A stretch of DNA of 64,000 nucleotides, taken from Streptomyces sp. NBC_00289 (GTDB lineage: Bacteria; Actinomycetota; Actinomycetes; Streptomycetales; Streptomycetaceae). A program made the position numbers and the translations under genes. The notes under the pieces are model-generated. The model saw nothing but the letters and a program-made list of their open reading frames with translations, was not told the DNA's origin and searched no databases. Position 1 is the stretch's first letter; every line of letters starts with the position of its first letter. Where the stretch lies: positions 2,356,001 through 2,420,000 of the forward strand of contig NZ_CP108046.1 in the NCBI RefSeq assembly GCF_041435115.1, given 5' to 3'. Of the stretch, positions 41,221 through 53,466 are shown one piece after another.

Positions 41221-42014
41221 GCCGCACCCGCCTTTCCTGGTTCTCCGGCCAGGACCACGTCGACGCCCGCCTCCTCCAGGGAGGACCGCGTCGCCGGGTT
41301 CACCGGCCCGTTCGTCACCACCACGTCCAGGTCCTCGGGACCGCAGACCTTCGCCATGCCCGTACCCGGGAACTTCGCCGAGTCGGCGAGCAGGACGGTC
41401 CTGTCACTGCTTTTGATCATGGCCCGTTTGACCGGAACCTCGACCACCGTCGTGTCCATCACCTGCCCGCCGGGGCGCACACCGCTGGTGCCGAGGAAGA
41501 GCCAGTCGGCGTGCAGCTGGCGCAGGTTGTCCTCGGTGAGGAAGCCGACCAGGGAGCGGTAGTCGCGGCGGACCACACCGCCGAGCAGCACCAGCTCGAT
41601 GCCCTCGTCGTCGGCGAGTTCCTCGTAGACGACCAGGTTGCTGGTGATCACGGTGAGCCGGCGGCCGTGCAGCTGCCGGGCCAGGCGGTAGGCGGTGGTG
41701 CCGATGTCGAGCAGTACCGACTGGCCGTCCGCGACCATCCGGGCGGCGTGCGCGGCTATGGCGTCCTTCTCCGCCACGCGCACCTCGGCGACCTCGGCGA
41801 AGGGCTGGTCGCCCTCGTCGGCGACGGCCCCGCCGTGCACCCGGGTGAGCAGACCGTCCTCCTCGAGTCTGAGCAGGTCACGCCTGATGGTGGCGGGGCT
41901 CACACCGAGCTGCTCGGAGAGGTCGGTCACAGCCGCGGGGCCGCCCGAGCGCAGGGCCCGCAGGATGAGTTGGTGTCGTCGTTCTGCCAGCACGACGTGA
42001 ACACTACTCGTCAT
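41217..42014 (-). CDS. DeoR-family transcriptional regulator
   Basis: 265 residues from the ATG at 42014 (MTSSVHVVLAERRHQLILRAL); a TTG two codons upstream is less likely. The DeoR helix-turn-helix spans about 12-65 (VTDLSEQLGVSPATIRRDLLRLEEDGLL, then TRVHGGAV), and the sugar-phosphate-sensing domain includes LLDIGTTAYRLARQL and VLLADSAKFP. It is divergent from the PfkB kinase and leads the GH4-GH38-GH29 unit, so it probably represses both arms until a sugar phosphate appears. Confidence 0.9.
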   Translation of the reverse strand: MTSSVHVVLAERRHQLILRALRSGGPAAVTDLSEQLGVSPATIRRDLLRLEEDGLLTRVHGGAVADEGDQPFAEVAEVRVAEKDAIAAHAARMVADGQSVLLDIGTTAYRLARQLHGRRLTVITSNLVVYEELADDEGIELVLLGGVVRRDYRSLVGFLTEDNLRQLHADWLFLGTSGVRPGGQVMDTTVVEVPVKRAMIKSSDRTVLLADSAKFPGTGMAKVCGPEDLDVVVTNGPVNPATRSSLEEAGVDVVLAGEPGKAGAA

Positions 42015-42049
42015 CTTCAATCATTTCTATGCTCAGATCTGCTCGGGTA

Positions 42050-42078
42050 TTGACCAATCACGCGGAGCGGCGCACGAT
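42050..42078 (+). promoter_or_regulatory. Promoter of the kinase/ABC importer unit, with DeoR-type repeats beside it
   Basis: TTGACC (42050-42055), 17-bp spacer, CACGAT (42073-42078). The adjoining sequence 42011-42030 has the imperfect direct repeat TCATCTTCA/TCATTTCTA, the pyrimidine-rich pattern favoured by DeoR-family repressors. A start site near 42085 makes the downstream GTG at 42134 the better kinase start. Confidence 0.5.
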
Positions 42079-42133
42079 TCCGGTCACCGAAATGAAGAGT
42101 TTTGACGAGCTCTCCCGGCGAGAGGATGTGCGC

Positions 42134-43153
42134 GTGGTCGACGACCGGCCCGAGGTGCTGCTGACCGGCCTGCTCTTCTACGACCTCGTCCTCACGGGGC
42201 TCGGAAGGCCCCCGACACCGGGCGAGGAGCTGTGGACGGCGGGCATGGGCTGCGGCCCGGGCGGCATCGCCAACCTTGCGGTGGCCGCCGCCCGCTTCGG
42301 CCTCGACACCTCCCTGGCCACGGTCTTCGGCGACGACTTCTACGGCGCCCACTGCCAGGAGGTGCTGGCCGGCCAGGAGGGCGTCGACCTCACGCTCTCC
42401 CGCGTCGCGGACGGCTGGCACACCCCCGTCACCGTCTCCCTCGCCTACGGCCACGACCGGGCTCTGGTCACCCACGGCCAGGAGCCGCCGTACTCGCAGG
42501 ACGTGCTGATGGGCGACCCGCCCGAGGCGCGCACGGCGCTGGTGCACATCGAGGCGGAACCGCGCGCCTGGCTGGCCAAGGCGGCCGCGAACGGCACGCA
42601 GATCTACGCCGACGTCGGCTGGGACCCCACCCAGCAGTGGTCCGCCGACCTCCTCGACCAGCTCTCCCTGTGCCACGCCTTCCTCCCCAACGAGGCCGAG
42701 GCGATGGCCTACACCCGCACCGACAGCGCGGTCGCCGCGCTCGGCACGCTCTCCGAGCTGGTGCCGGTGGCCGTGGTGACCCGGGGCGGCGACGGCGCGG
42801 TCGCCGTCGACCAGACCACGGGCGAGTACGCCGACGTACCCGCCCTCGACATCGATGTCCTCGACGCGACGGGCGCCGGCGACGTCTTCGGCGCGAGCTT
42901 CGTCGCCGCCTCGCTCGGCGGCTGGCCGCTGGCCGAGCGGCTGCGGTTCGCCGTACTGGCGGCCGGGCTGTCCGTCCGGCACCACGGCGGGGCCCTGGCG
43001 GCCCCCGGCTGGTACGGCGTGGACCGCTGGTGGCGGTCGCTGACCGACCCCGAGCTCAGGCGCGCGTACGGATTCCTGGCCGACCGCATCCCGCCGGACG
43101 TCGGCCCGCCGGTGCGGTACGCCCCCGTGACCCCGCCCGCACCACAGCACTAG
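42134..43153 (+). CDS. PfkB-family carbohydrate kinase
   Basis: 339 residues from the GTG at 42134, eight bases after GAGAGG; ATG at 42092 and GTG at 42128 are alternatives. The N-terminal sheet shows TGLLFYDLVLTGL and GCGPGGIANLAVAAARFG; the C-terminal signature DATGAGDVFGASF (about residues 244-256) contains the catalytic Asp and anion hole. It phosphorylates a sugar or nucleoside with ATP in the cytoplasm. First gene of the plus-strand arm, 59 bp before the sugar-binder gene. The exact sugar is unknown; one released by the glycosidases nearby is likely. Confidence 0.85.
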   Translation: MVDDRPEVLLTGLLFYDLVLTGLGRPPTPGEELWTAGMGCGPGGIANLAVAAARFGLDTSLATVFGDDFYGAHCQEVLAGQEGVDLTLSRVADGWHTPVTVSLAYGHDRALVTHGQEPPYSQDVLMGDPPEARTALVHIEAEPRAWLAKAAANGTQIYADVGWDPTQQWSADLLDQLSLCHAFLPNEAEAMAYTRTDSAVAALGTLSELVPVAVVTRGGDGAVAVDQTTGEYADVPALDIDVLDATGAGDVFGASFVAASLGGWPLAERLRFAVLAAGLSVRHHGGALAAPGWYGVDRWWRSLTDPELRRAYGFLADRIPPDVGPPVRYAPVTPPAPQH

Positions 43154-43212
43154 CCCCTTCTTCTTCATCCCCTGATGCACGACCCGAACAGATCCGAAAG
43201 GCGGTGGGAGCT

Positions 43213-44499
43213 GTGCGGCTCTCACGAAGAGGTCTGCTGCGCGCCGGACTGGCCGGTTCGGCCGCCACGGCGCTCGGCGGCCTGGCGTCCGGCTGCGCCG
43301 TTCCGACCGGCTCGACCGGCCGCGACATGGTCCTGTGGTACTGGAGCGGCGGCCTGAGCGACAAGGTCGTCAAGAACGCCAGGGCGCGTTACGACAGCTC
43401 CGTGGACCTCCGGGCCATCCAGATCGGCGGCCAGTACCGGTCCAAGCTCATCACCACCATCACCGGCCGGGCCCACATACCCGACATCGCGGGGCTCAAG
43501 GGCGAGGACATGGCGTCCTACCTGCCGAACGCGGACCAGTTCGTCGATCTGCGGACCCTGGGCGCGGAGAAGTACAAGAGCCGCTACCTGTCCTGGAAGT
43601 GGGACCAGGGCATCGCGGACGACGGCACGATGATCGGCTTCCCGATCGACTGCGGGCCGGTCGCGCACTTCTACCAGTACGAGGTGTTCCGGAAGGCGGG
43701 GCTGCCGTACGAACCGGCCGACGTGTCAAAGGAGTTGAACACCTGGGAGAGCTACTTCGCGGCGGGTGAGCAGCTCCGGAAGCGGATCCCGGGCACCATG
43801 CTCCTCACCGACGTCAACTCCATCTTCGAGAACGCCGTACAGCAGGGCTCCCAGCGGTACGTCGACAGGGCCCGCCACTTCATCGGCGACCAGGAGCACG
43901 TACGCGACGCCTGGGCGCTCGCCGTCGAGGCCAAGCGCCGCGGGATCGTCTCCGACCTCGTGAACGGCACCCCGGACCAGCTGTCCGCCAAACAGGACGG
44001 CAAGCTGCCCAGCGAACTGGGCGCGTCCTGGGCGGCCTTCGACATCAAGAACGGCGTACCGAAGGCCAAGGGCAGGTATCGGGTCGCCGACATGCCGGTG
44101 CGGCCCGCCAACAACGGCGGCTCGTTCCTGTCGATCACCAAGGCGTGCCGCGAGCCCGAGCGGGCGTTCGCGATCATCGCCTGGATGCTCGACGCGGCCA
44201 ACCAGGCGCAGGGGTACGCCGACGCGGGCCTCTTCCCCTCCACGCCGGCCTCGTACGGACTGAAGCAGATGCAGGAGCCCGACCCCTTCTTCGGCGGCCA
44301 GGTCACGACCGACATCTTCGGACCCGCCGCGCAGAAGATCGTGGTCGCCTACAACAGCCCGTTCGACATCGCGCTCGGACAGCCGATCAAGGACGAGATC
44401 AAGAACGTCGGCGTCCTCGGCAAGGACCCCGAGAAGGCCTGGAGTGACGCCATGAGCAAGTGCCGGCGGATCGCGAAGCACCTGGGGGTGAGCTACTGA
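43213..44499 (+). CDS. Sugar-binding Tat-type lipoprotein of ABC importer
   Basis: 428 residues from the GTG at 43213. The N-terminus has a twin-arginine motif SRRGLLRAG and a lipobox LASGC (Cys28). The mature chain is an extracellular solute-binding protein (family 1): YWSGGLSDKVVKNARARYD, ITGRAHIPDIAGLKGEDMASYLPNAD, DDGTMIGFPIDCGPVAHFYQYEVFRKAG. It is followed, with one base of overlap, by two permeases. Ligand unknown; oligosaccharides released by extracellular GH18 or related activities fit the context. Confidence 0.87.
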   Translation: MRLSRRGLLRAGLAGSAATALGGLASGCAVPTGSTGRDMVLWYWSGGLSDKVVKNARARYDSSVDLRAIQIGGQYRSKLITTITGRAHIPDIAGLKGEDMASYLPNADQFVDLRTLGAEKYKSRYLSWKWDQGIADDGTMIGFPIDCGPVAHFYQYEVFRKAGLPYEPADVSKELNTWESYFAAGEQLRKRIPGTMLLTDVNSIFENAVQQGSQRYVDRARHFIGDQEHVRDAWALAVEAKRRGIVSDLVNGTPDQLSAKQDGKLPSELGASWAAFDIKNGVPKAKGRYRVADMPVRPANNGGSFLSITKACREPERAFAIIAWMLDAANQAQGYADAGLFPSTPASYGLKQMQEPDPFFGGQVTTDIFGPAAQKIVVAYNSPFDIALGQPIKDEIKNVGVLGKDPEKAWSDAMSKCRRIAKHLGVSY

Positions 44500-45461
44500 T
44501 GGCCACCGTTCCCGCGCTGGAGAAGCCACCCGTCGTCCGCGCGGCCCCGCCCGCCCCGGGCCGGAAGAAGGGGTGGCGCGACTACTGGCATCTCTACGCC
44601 GCGATCTCGCCCTTCTACCTGATCTTCCTCGGCTTCGGGCTGTTCCCGGTCGGCTTCTCGCTCTACCTGTCCTTCCACCGCTGGGACGGCCTCGGCCCGA
44701 TGGAGTGGGCCGGACTCTCCCAGTACCAGTACCTGCTGAGCGACGGCGACTTCTGGAACTCGATCGGGAACACGGTCGTCATCTGGGCGCTGGCCACCTT
44801 CCCCATGATCTTCCTGGCGATGGTCACGGCGGTGATGCTCAACTCGGCGGTCCGCCTCAAGAGCGTCTACCGCGTCGCGTACTTCCTGCCGAACGTCACC
44901 TCGGTCGTCGCGATCGCCATCGTCTTCGGCTCGATCTTCTCCACCAACTTCGGCCTGGTGAACTCCGTGCTGCAGGCGGTGGGCCTCGACCAGGTCGCGT
45001 GGCTGAACACGCCCTGGGGCATCAAGGTCACCATCGCGACACTGATGACCTGGCAGTGGACCGGCTACAACGCCATCATCTTCCTGGCCGGGCTGCAGAC
45101 GATCCCGAGCGACCTCTACGAGGCCGCGCGCGTGGACGGCGCCAACCCCGTCCAGACGTTCTTCCGGATCACGCTGCCGCTGCTGCGGCCCACCCTGCTG
45201 TTCGTGCTCGTCGTCTCGACGGTCACGGGTCTGCAGAGCTTCTCCGAGCCACAGGTTCTGCTGCAGACCTCGTCCAACGACTCCACGTTCGCGGGCGGTC
45301 CGGGTCACTCGGGCCAGACGATGGTCCTCTACTTCTTCCAGCAGACCTTCGACAACAACGACTTCGGGTACGGCGCCGCGGTGGCGTGGGGCATCTTCCT
45401 CGTCGTCGTCCTCTTCTCGATCGTCAACTGGCGCCTCGTGCAGCGCCGGGGCGAAGACTAG
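44499..45461 (+). CDS. Carbohydrate ABC permease (MalF type)
   Basis: 320 residues from the ATG at 44499, overlapping the binder stop (TGATG). Six membrane segments follow a basic cytoplasmic tail; DLYEAARVDGANPVQTFFRITLPLL (about residues 205-229) is the EAA loop. FSEPQVLLQTSS and GPGHSGQTMVLYFFQQTFDNNDFGYGAAVAWG are typical of the MalF/UgpA group. It forms the import channel together with the next gene. Confidence 0.9.
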   Translation: MATVPALEKPPVVRAAPPAPGRKKGWRDYWHLYAAISPFYLIFLGFGLFPVGFSLYLSFHRWDGLGPMEWAGLSQYQYLLSDGDFWNSIGNTVVIWALATFPMIFLAMVTAVMLNSAVRLKSVYRVAYFLPNVTSVVAIAIVFGSIFSTNFGLVNSVLQAVGLDQVAWLNTPWGIKVTIATLMTWQWTGYNAIIFLAGLQTIPSDLYEAARVDGANPVQTFFRITLPLLRPTLLFVLVVSTVTGLQSFSEPQVLLQTSSNDSTFAGGPGHSGQTMVLYFFQQTFDNNDFGYGAAVAWGIFLVVVLFSIVNWRLVQRRGED

Positions 45462-45473
45462 GAAGGGCGCATC

Positions 45474-46309
45474 ATGGCATCCGTCAAGGGTTCCCGCCGC
45501 AGGGGGCTCGCGCTGCACGTCCCGCTGATCGCCGGCACGCTGCTCTCGGCCTTCCCGTTCTACTGGGCCGTGATCATGTCGACGCACACCTCGTCGGAGA
45601 TCTTCTCGTACCCGCCGAAGCTGCTGCCGGGCACGCACTTCCTGGAGAACGTCCGCAACCTCTTCGACGCCGTCGACTTCTTCGGGTCGATGTGGAACTC
45701 GCTGCTGGTCGCGGTGTCGGTGACCGTCCTGGTCCTGTTCTTCGACTCGCTGGCGGCCTTCGTCTTCGCGAAGTTCACCTTCCCCGGTCAGCGGCCCCTG
45801 TTCGGACTGCTCATGGTGATCTTCATGGTGCCGGCGCAGCTGTCGGTCATCCCGCAGTTCGTCCTCATGGCGAAGATCGGCTGGATCGGCTCGATGACCG
45901 CGCTCATCGTGCCGGCCGCGGCCAACGCGTTCGGCATCTTCTGGATGCGCCAGTACATGAAGAGCGCCATCCCCGACGAACTGCTCGACGCCTCCCGGCT
46001 GGACGGGGCGAACTTCCTGCGCCAGTACTGGCATGTGGCGCTCCCGGTGGTCCGCCCCGGCCTCGCCTTCCTCGGCATCTTCACCTTCATGGGCCAGTGG
46101 AACGACTTCGCCTGGCCCCTGATCGCCCTCACCAACCCGGACAACGTGACGCTCCAGGTCGCGCTGTCCCAGCTCAACGGCACTCACGGCACCACCGACT
46201 ACGGCATCGTGATGACCGGCGCGCTGCTCGCCCTGGTCCCGCTGCTGATCGTGTTCGCGGTCGGCGCCAAGCAGATCATCGGCGACCTCGCGAAGGGAGC
46301 TGTCCGAGG

Positions 46310-46313
<4 letters not shown>
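45474..46313 (+). CDS. Carbohydrate ABC permease (MalG type)
   Basis: 279 residues beginning 12 bp after the previous stop, with GAAGGGC before the ATG. Six membrane segments; the EAA loop is ELLDASRLDGANFLRQYWHVALPVVRP (about residues 165-191), and the C-terminus KQIIGDLAKGAVRG is family-typical. No ATPase is encoded in the unit, so a shared MsiK-like ATPase elsewhere on the chromosome is expected. Its stop overlaps the beta-galactosidase start. Confidence 0.9.
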
Positions 46314-49243
<2,930 letters not shown>

Positions 49244-49373
49244 CCGGTTCCCCGGCTGATCCGGCAGCCTCCCTCCCCTCCTTCCTTCCGCTTCCGGCCT
49301 CCCGCCGCCGCGCCTGTGCGGCTCGCGGGCCTCCCTTCCTTTCCACTGCTGCTTTCACCTTCACGGAGCACAC

Positions 49374-51221
49374 GTGTGTACTTCGCATGAGCACGATCAG
49401 GGCGAGGCCGCTCAGGCCGGCGCCGGAAGACGCGGTTTCCTGCGGGCCACCGCGCTGCTCGGCGCGGCCGCCGCGGCCGGGGTCGCGCTGCCGGACGCCG
49501 CCGAGGCGGCACCGGAGGCGGCGGCCCGGTGGCGGCCCGACCCGGACAGTCGCCGCTTCACGCTCGCCGTCATGCCCGACACGCAGTACCTCTTCGACGG
49601 GCCGAGCATCGACAAGGCGCCCTTCGAGGCGTCCCTGCGCTACCTCCTGGAGCACGGCAGGGACGACAACATCGTCTTCCTGTCCCACCTCGGCGACCTC
49701 ACGGAGAACGGTGCGCCGGCCGAATGCGCCGCGATCGGCGAGGCGTTCGGGCTGCTGGACCGGCGGGGTGTCGGCTACAGCGTGCTGGCCGGCAACCACG
49801 ACGTGCGGTCCTCGACCGACGACCAGCGCGGCTCGACGCCGTACCTGGACACCTTCGGACCGGCCCGGTTCGAGGACCGTCCGACGTTCGGCGGGGCCTC
49901 GCCCGACGGCTACAACACCTTCCACCTCTTCCGCGCCGCCGGACGGCAGTGGATGGTCCTCGCGCTGGACTGGCGGCTGTCGGCCGCGGGGTACGCGTGG
50001 GCGAAGGGTGTGCTGGCCGCGCACCCGCGCACGCCCGTCATCCTCACCACGCACGAGCTGGTCGTCGAGGACGACACGCTGTCGCCGTACGGGCAGCAGC
50101 TGTGGGACGGGCTCGTCGCCGGCCACGACCAGATCTTCCTCACCCTCAACGGGCACTACTGGCCCGCCGGCCGCGCGACCCGCGAGAACGCGGCGGGGCA
50201 TGACGTACACCTCCACCTGACGAACTATCAGAACCGGTACTTCGGCGGCGCGGCGATGATCCGCCTCTACCGCTTCGACCTGGACCGCGACACCATCGAC
50301 GTGGAGACGGTCTCCCCGTGGATCCTGGGGCGCGCCGCGCGGGGGCTCAACGAGCTGGAGCGGCAGGAGATCGAACTCAGCGGTGACGCCGACCGGTTCT
50401 CCGTCGACATCGACTTCGCGGCCCGCTTCGCCGGCTTCGACCCGGTGCCCGCGCGAGCGGCCCGGCCCGTGTCGACGACGCTGGTCCGCGGCACCGTCGC
50501 GTACTGGCGCTTCGACGGCCACGCGGACGGTTCGGCCGTGTCCGGCACGATCCGCGACCTTTCGGGGCGGGGCAACGACCTCCGCGTGGTCACGGTGGGC
50601 GGCGGCGCGCTGACCTGGTCCTCGGACCACCACCCCGACCAGCCGGGCCACGGCAGCCTGGAGTTCCAGGGCTTCAAGTCGCCGCTCAAGGGCGCCTGGC
50701 TGCGTACGGTCGACGGCGCGCCCCTCAACTCCGCCACGTTCGAGGCCGGTTACACCATCGAGGCGTTCTACCGGCTGCCCGCCGACTGGGACGCCTCGCA
50801 CAACGCCTGGTCGGGTCTGGTCAGCCGCACCGGTACGGGAGGAGCCGCCGGCAAGACCGCGGACGACCCGGACGAACCGCTCGCCACGCTGTCCCTCTCC
50901 GACGGCCCCGGACCGCAGTGGGCGGTACGGCCGCTCAACCAGCAGGGAATCGCCACCAACTGGGGTGACGAGACGGCCCGGGAACAGTGGTGGCACGTCG
51001 CGGTCGTCAACGACGGGGCGCACACCACCCTGTACGTCCAGGGCTGCCCGGTCGCCCGCAACCCGCACGCGCCCGCGGTCGGCCTCACCTCGCTCGGACT
51101 GCCCTGGCTGCTCGGCGGCTACGAGTACGCCGGACAGATCGACCAGATCCTGCACGGACGGCTCGGTGACGTCCGCATCGCCGAACGGGCGCTGCCCGTC
51201 ACCTCCTTCATGAACCACTGA
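49374..51221 (+). CDS. Tat-exported calcineurin-like phosphoesterase with C-terminal LamG domain
   Basis: 615 residues from a GTG at 49374 (GGAG seven bases upstream). A twin-arginine signal GRRGFLRATALLG lies at about 18-30, cleaved near ALPDAAEA. The metallophosphoesterase domain spans about 60-300: AVMPDTQYL, LSHLGDLTENG, AGNHDVRSS, THELVVEDD and LNGHYWPAG give the metal ligands. A concanavalin/LamG fold covers about 395-615 (VAYWRFDG, GSLEFQGFK, WWHVAVVNDGAHTTLYVQGC). It is likely an extracellular phosphatase or phosphodiesterase that binds a polysaccharide. It sits 130 bp after the beta-galactosidase and 16 bp before the PHP gene. Confidence 0.85.
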   Translation: MCTSHEHDQGEAAQAGAGRRGFLRATALLGAAAAAGVALPDAAEAAPEAAARWRPDPDSRRFTLAVMPDTQYLFDGPSIDKAPFEASLRYLLEHGRDDNIVFLSHLGDLTENGAPAECAAIGEAFGLLDRRGVGYSVLAGNHDVRSSTDDQRGSTPYLDTFGPARFEDRPTFGGASPDGYNTFHLFRAAGRQWMVLALDWRLSAAGYAWAKGVLAAHPRTPVILTTHELVVEDDTLSPYGQQLWDGLVAGHDQIFLTLNGHYWPAGRATRENAAGHDVHLHLTNYQNRYFGGAAMIRLYRFDLDRDTIDVETVSPWILGRAARGLNELERQEIELSGDADRFSVDIDFAARFAGFDPVPARAARPVSTTLVRGTVAYWRFDGHADGSAVSGTIRDLSGRGNDLRVVTVGGGALTWSSDHHPDQPGHGSLEFQGFKSPLKGAWLRTVDGAPLNSATFEAGYTIEAFYRLPADWDASHNAWSGLVSRTGTGGAAGKTADDPDEPLATLSLSDGPGPQWAVRPLNQQGIATNWGDETAREQWWHVAVVNDGAHTTLYVQGCPVARNPHAPAVGLTSLGLPWLLGGYEYAGQIDQILHGRLGDVRIAERALPVTSFMNH

Positions 51222-51237
51222 CCCGCCAAGGACCACG

Positions 51238-52902
51238 ATGACCGAGCAGCAGCTGCCCGCCTGGGCCGATCCGTCCGTCTCCCCCGCCGCCCTCGACGCG
51301 CAGGGCGTCTCCCGCCGCGGACTCCTGCGCGGCGCGGGCCTGTTCGGGGCCGCCTTCGCCCTCGGCTCGACGGCCGCGCCCGCGGCCGCCGCCGGCCGTG
51401 GCCTCGGCGGCGAGGACCCGCACCTCGCCTACCTCGTCGGCGACCACCACATCCACTCCGTCTACAGCCACGACGCCAAGTACACGTTCTCCCAACTGGC
51501 CGGCGCGGGCGCCCGCTATGGCCTCGACTGGATGGTGTTCAACGAGCACTCCAACTTCGGGCACGCCTCCTACGGTGCCGCGCTGGAGCACAAGGAGATC
51601 CTCGCGGCCCGCGCCGAGAACCCGCGCCAGCTGATCTTCCAGGGCCTGGAGTGGTACATCCCGGCCGCCGAGCACTGCACGGTCTTCGCCGCCCCCGGCC
51701 CGCACGAGGTCGACCTGCTCACCCGGTTCGAGCTCGCCTACGACGGCAAGCTGCTCGGCTACACCGAGGGCTCGGCCGGCGCCGCCGACACCGCCCGCAA
51801 CGAGGCCCACGCCGTCAAGGCCGTCCAGTGGCTGGCGGAGCAGCGCCGGACCGGCTACGTCGACGACGTCCTCGTCCTCGCCAACCACCCGCTGCGCCTG
51901 GGAATCGACTCCCCGCGCGAGATACGCGGCTGGCGGGACGCGGCACCCGAGATCATGATCGGCATGGAGGGCGCGCCGGGCGCCCAGGGCGCGGCCCTGC
52001 CCGGCTGGCGCGGCTCGACGTCGATCCGCGGCGAGTACGAGAACAAGCCGTCCGCGCAGTCCTGGGCGGGATACCCGGCCGACGCCTACGTCACCTACGG
52101 CGGCTTCGACTGGGCGACCGCGACCGTCGGCGGGCTGTGGGACTCGATGCTCGCCGAGGGCAGGCTGTTCTCGGTCACCACCAACTCCGACGCCCACCGG
52201 GTGGTGTTCGACACCTGGAAGAACGGCGACTGGCCGGCCGGACAGAACTTCGACACCACCGGCAGGCTGCCCGACCCGGTGAACACCGACACCCCGCAGC
52301 CGGGCAGTGACTTCTGGCCCGGCCAGTTCAGCCGTACGCACGTGGGCGTCGCCCGCTACGGCTACCGGGCGGTCATGGCCGGCCTGCGCGCGGGCCGCGT
52401 GTGGCTCGACCACGGGCACCTGCTCGACGGGCTCGACGTCCGGCTGCAGCGCGACTGCGACCACGGCCGGGGCGTCACCCTCGGCGGCCGGCTGCGGGTG
52501 CGCAAGGGCGAGAAGCTCACCCTGAACGTGACCGTGACCACCGCCTCCCGTCCCAACTCCCAGGGCGTGCTGCCGGAGTTGGCGCACGTGGACGTGATCC
52601 GCGGTGCGGTGCGCGGCGCCGTGGCCGACCGTGACACCTGGCGGGCACCGGACACCAGGGTCGTCCACACGAAGGACGTCCGGGGCCGCACGGGGACGTA
52701 CACCCTGCGTGTCCCGCTGACCGCGGGCGACGAGTCGTTCTACGTCCGGCTGCGCGGCAGCGACGGCAACCGGAACGGAACCGGTTACCTGGGCGCCTCC
52801 GTGGACCCCCACGGCCCGATCCCGCACGAGCCCGGCGACGGCGACCCGTGGGCCGACACCTGGTTCTACTCCAACCCGGTCTTCGTGGACGTCGTCGGCT
52901 GA
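51238..52902 (+). CDS. Tat-exported PHP-domain metal-dependent phosphoesterase
   Basis: 554 residues. A twin-arginine signal SRRGLLRGAGLFG at about 25-37 is followed by an Ala-rich cleavage region. The PHP-type metal sites are VGDHHIHSVYSHD (about 68-80), FNEHSN, GLEWY, ANHPLR and TTNSDAHR; a beta-rich C-terminal part (about 400-554) has no family I recognise. PHP proteins hydrolyse phosphoesters using a multi-metal centre. Export by Tat fits a protein that folds with metals in the cytoplasm. It probably works together with the phosphoesterase just upstream. A strong terminator follows. Confidence 0.82.
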   Translation: MTEQQLPAWADPSVSPAALDAQGVSRRGLLRGAGLFGAAFALGSTAAPAAAAGRGLGGEDPHLAYLVGDHHIHSVYSHDAKYTFSQLAGAGARYGLDWMVFNEHSNFGHASYGAALEHKEILAARAENPRQLIFQGLEWYIPAAEHCTVFAAPGPHEVDLLTRFELAYDGKLLGYTEGSAGAADTARNEAHAVKAVQWLAEQRRTGYVDDVLVLANHPLRLGIDSPREIRGWRDAAPEIMIGMEGAPGAQGAALPGWRGSTSIRGEYENKPSAQSWAGYPADAYVTYGGFDWATATVGGLWDSMLAEGRLFSVTTNSDAHRVVFDTWKNGDWPAGQNFDTTGRLPDPVNTDTPQPGSDFWPGQFSRTHVGVARYGYRAVMAGLRAGRVWLDHGHLLDGLDVRLQRDCDHGRGVTLGGRLRVRKGEKLTLNVTVTTASRPNSQGVLPELAHVDVIRGAVRGAVADRDTWRAPDTRVVHTKDVRGRTGTYTLRVPLTAGDESFYVRLRGSDGNRNGTGYLGASVDPHGPIPHEPGDGDPWADTWFYSNPVFVDVVG

Positions 52903-52922
52903 GGAACGCCTCGAAGGGGCGC

Positions 52923-52962
52923 GGGGAACCGCGGACCGGCCACGGCCGGTCCGCGGTTCCCC
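52923..52962. terminator. 19-bp perfect hairpin terminator
   Basis: A 19-bp inverted repeat (52923-52941 with 52944-52962) separated by only two bases, within the 94-bp gap between the convergent PHP and MaoC genes. It starts GGGGAACC and ends GGTTCCCC, a hairpin class frequent in Streptomyces. Confidence 0.85.
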
Positions 52963-52996
52963 ACCCGTCCGCCGTTACGGCGCCACGGTCGTCACC

Positions 52997-53452
52997 TCAG
53001 GCGTAGAACCGCGACAGGCTCTGCAGCACAGCCGCCGGCTTCGCGCCCCCCTCGATCTCGATCGCGCCGTCGACGGTGATCTGCACACCGCCCGACACCT
53101 CCTCGACCTCGGTCAGCTTGGCGACCAGACGGATACGCGAACCGACTTTCAGCGGCGCGGGAAAACGCACCTTGTTCAGCCCGTAGTTGACCTTCGTCGT
53201 GACGCCCTGGACGTCCAGCAGCTCGGTGAACAGCGGGATGAAGAGGGAGAGGGTGAGGTAGCCGTGGGCGATCGGGGCACCGAAGGGTCCCGCGGCGGCC
53301 TTCTCCGGGTCCACGTGGATCCACTGGTGGTCGCCCGTGGCGTCGGCGAAGGTGTTGACGCGCTCCTGCGTCACCTCGATCCACCCGCTGGTGCCGAGGT
53401 CGCTGCCGGCGAGCTTCTTGAGTTCGTCCAGGCCGTTGACGGTGATGCCCAT
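52997..53452 (-). CDS. MaoC-family (R)-hydratase
   Basis: 151 residues with a hot-dog fold. The hydratase-2 motif is ADATGDHQWIHVDPEKA (about 37-53), containing the catalytic Asp and His, and FGAPIAHGYLTLSL follows. It hydrates enoyl-CoA or removes water from 3-hydroxyacyl-CoA. It is the last gene of the SDR-amidohydrolase-ligase operon, 14 bp after the ligase, and so probably acts on the CoA thioester made by that ligase. Confidence 0.9.
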   Translation of the reverse strand: MGITVNGLDELKKLAGSDLGTSGWIEVTQERVNTFADATGDHQWIHVDPEKAAAGPFGAPIAHGYLTLSLFIPLFTELLDVQGVTTKVNYGLNKVRFPAPLKVGSRIRLVAKLTEVEEVSGGVQITVDGAIEIEGGAKPAAVLQSLSRFYA

Positions 53453-53466
53453 GTGGCTTTCCTTAG

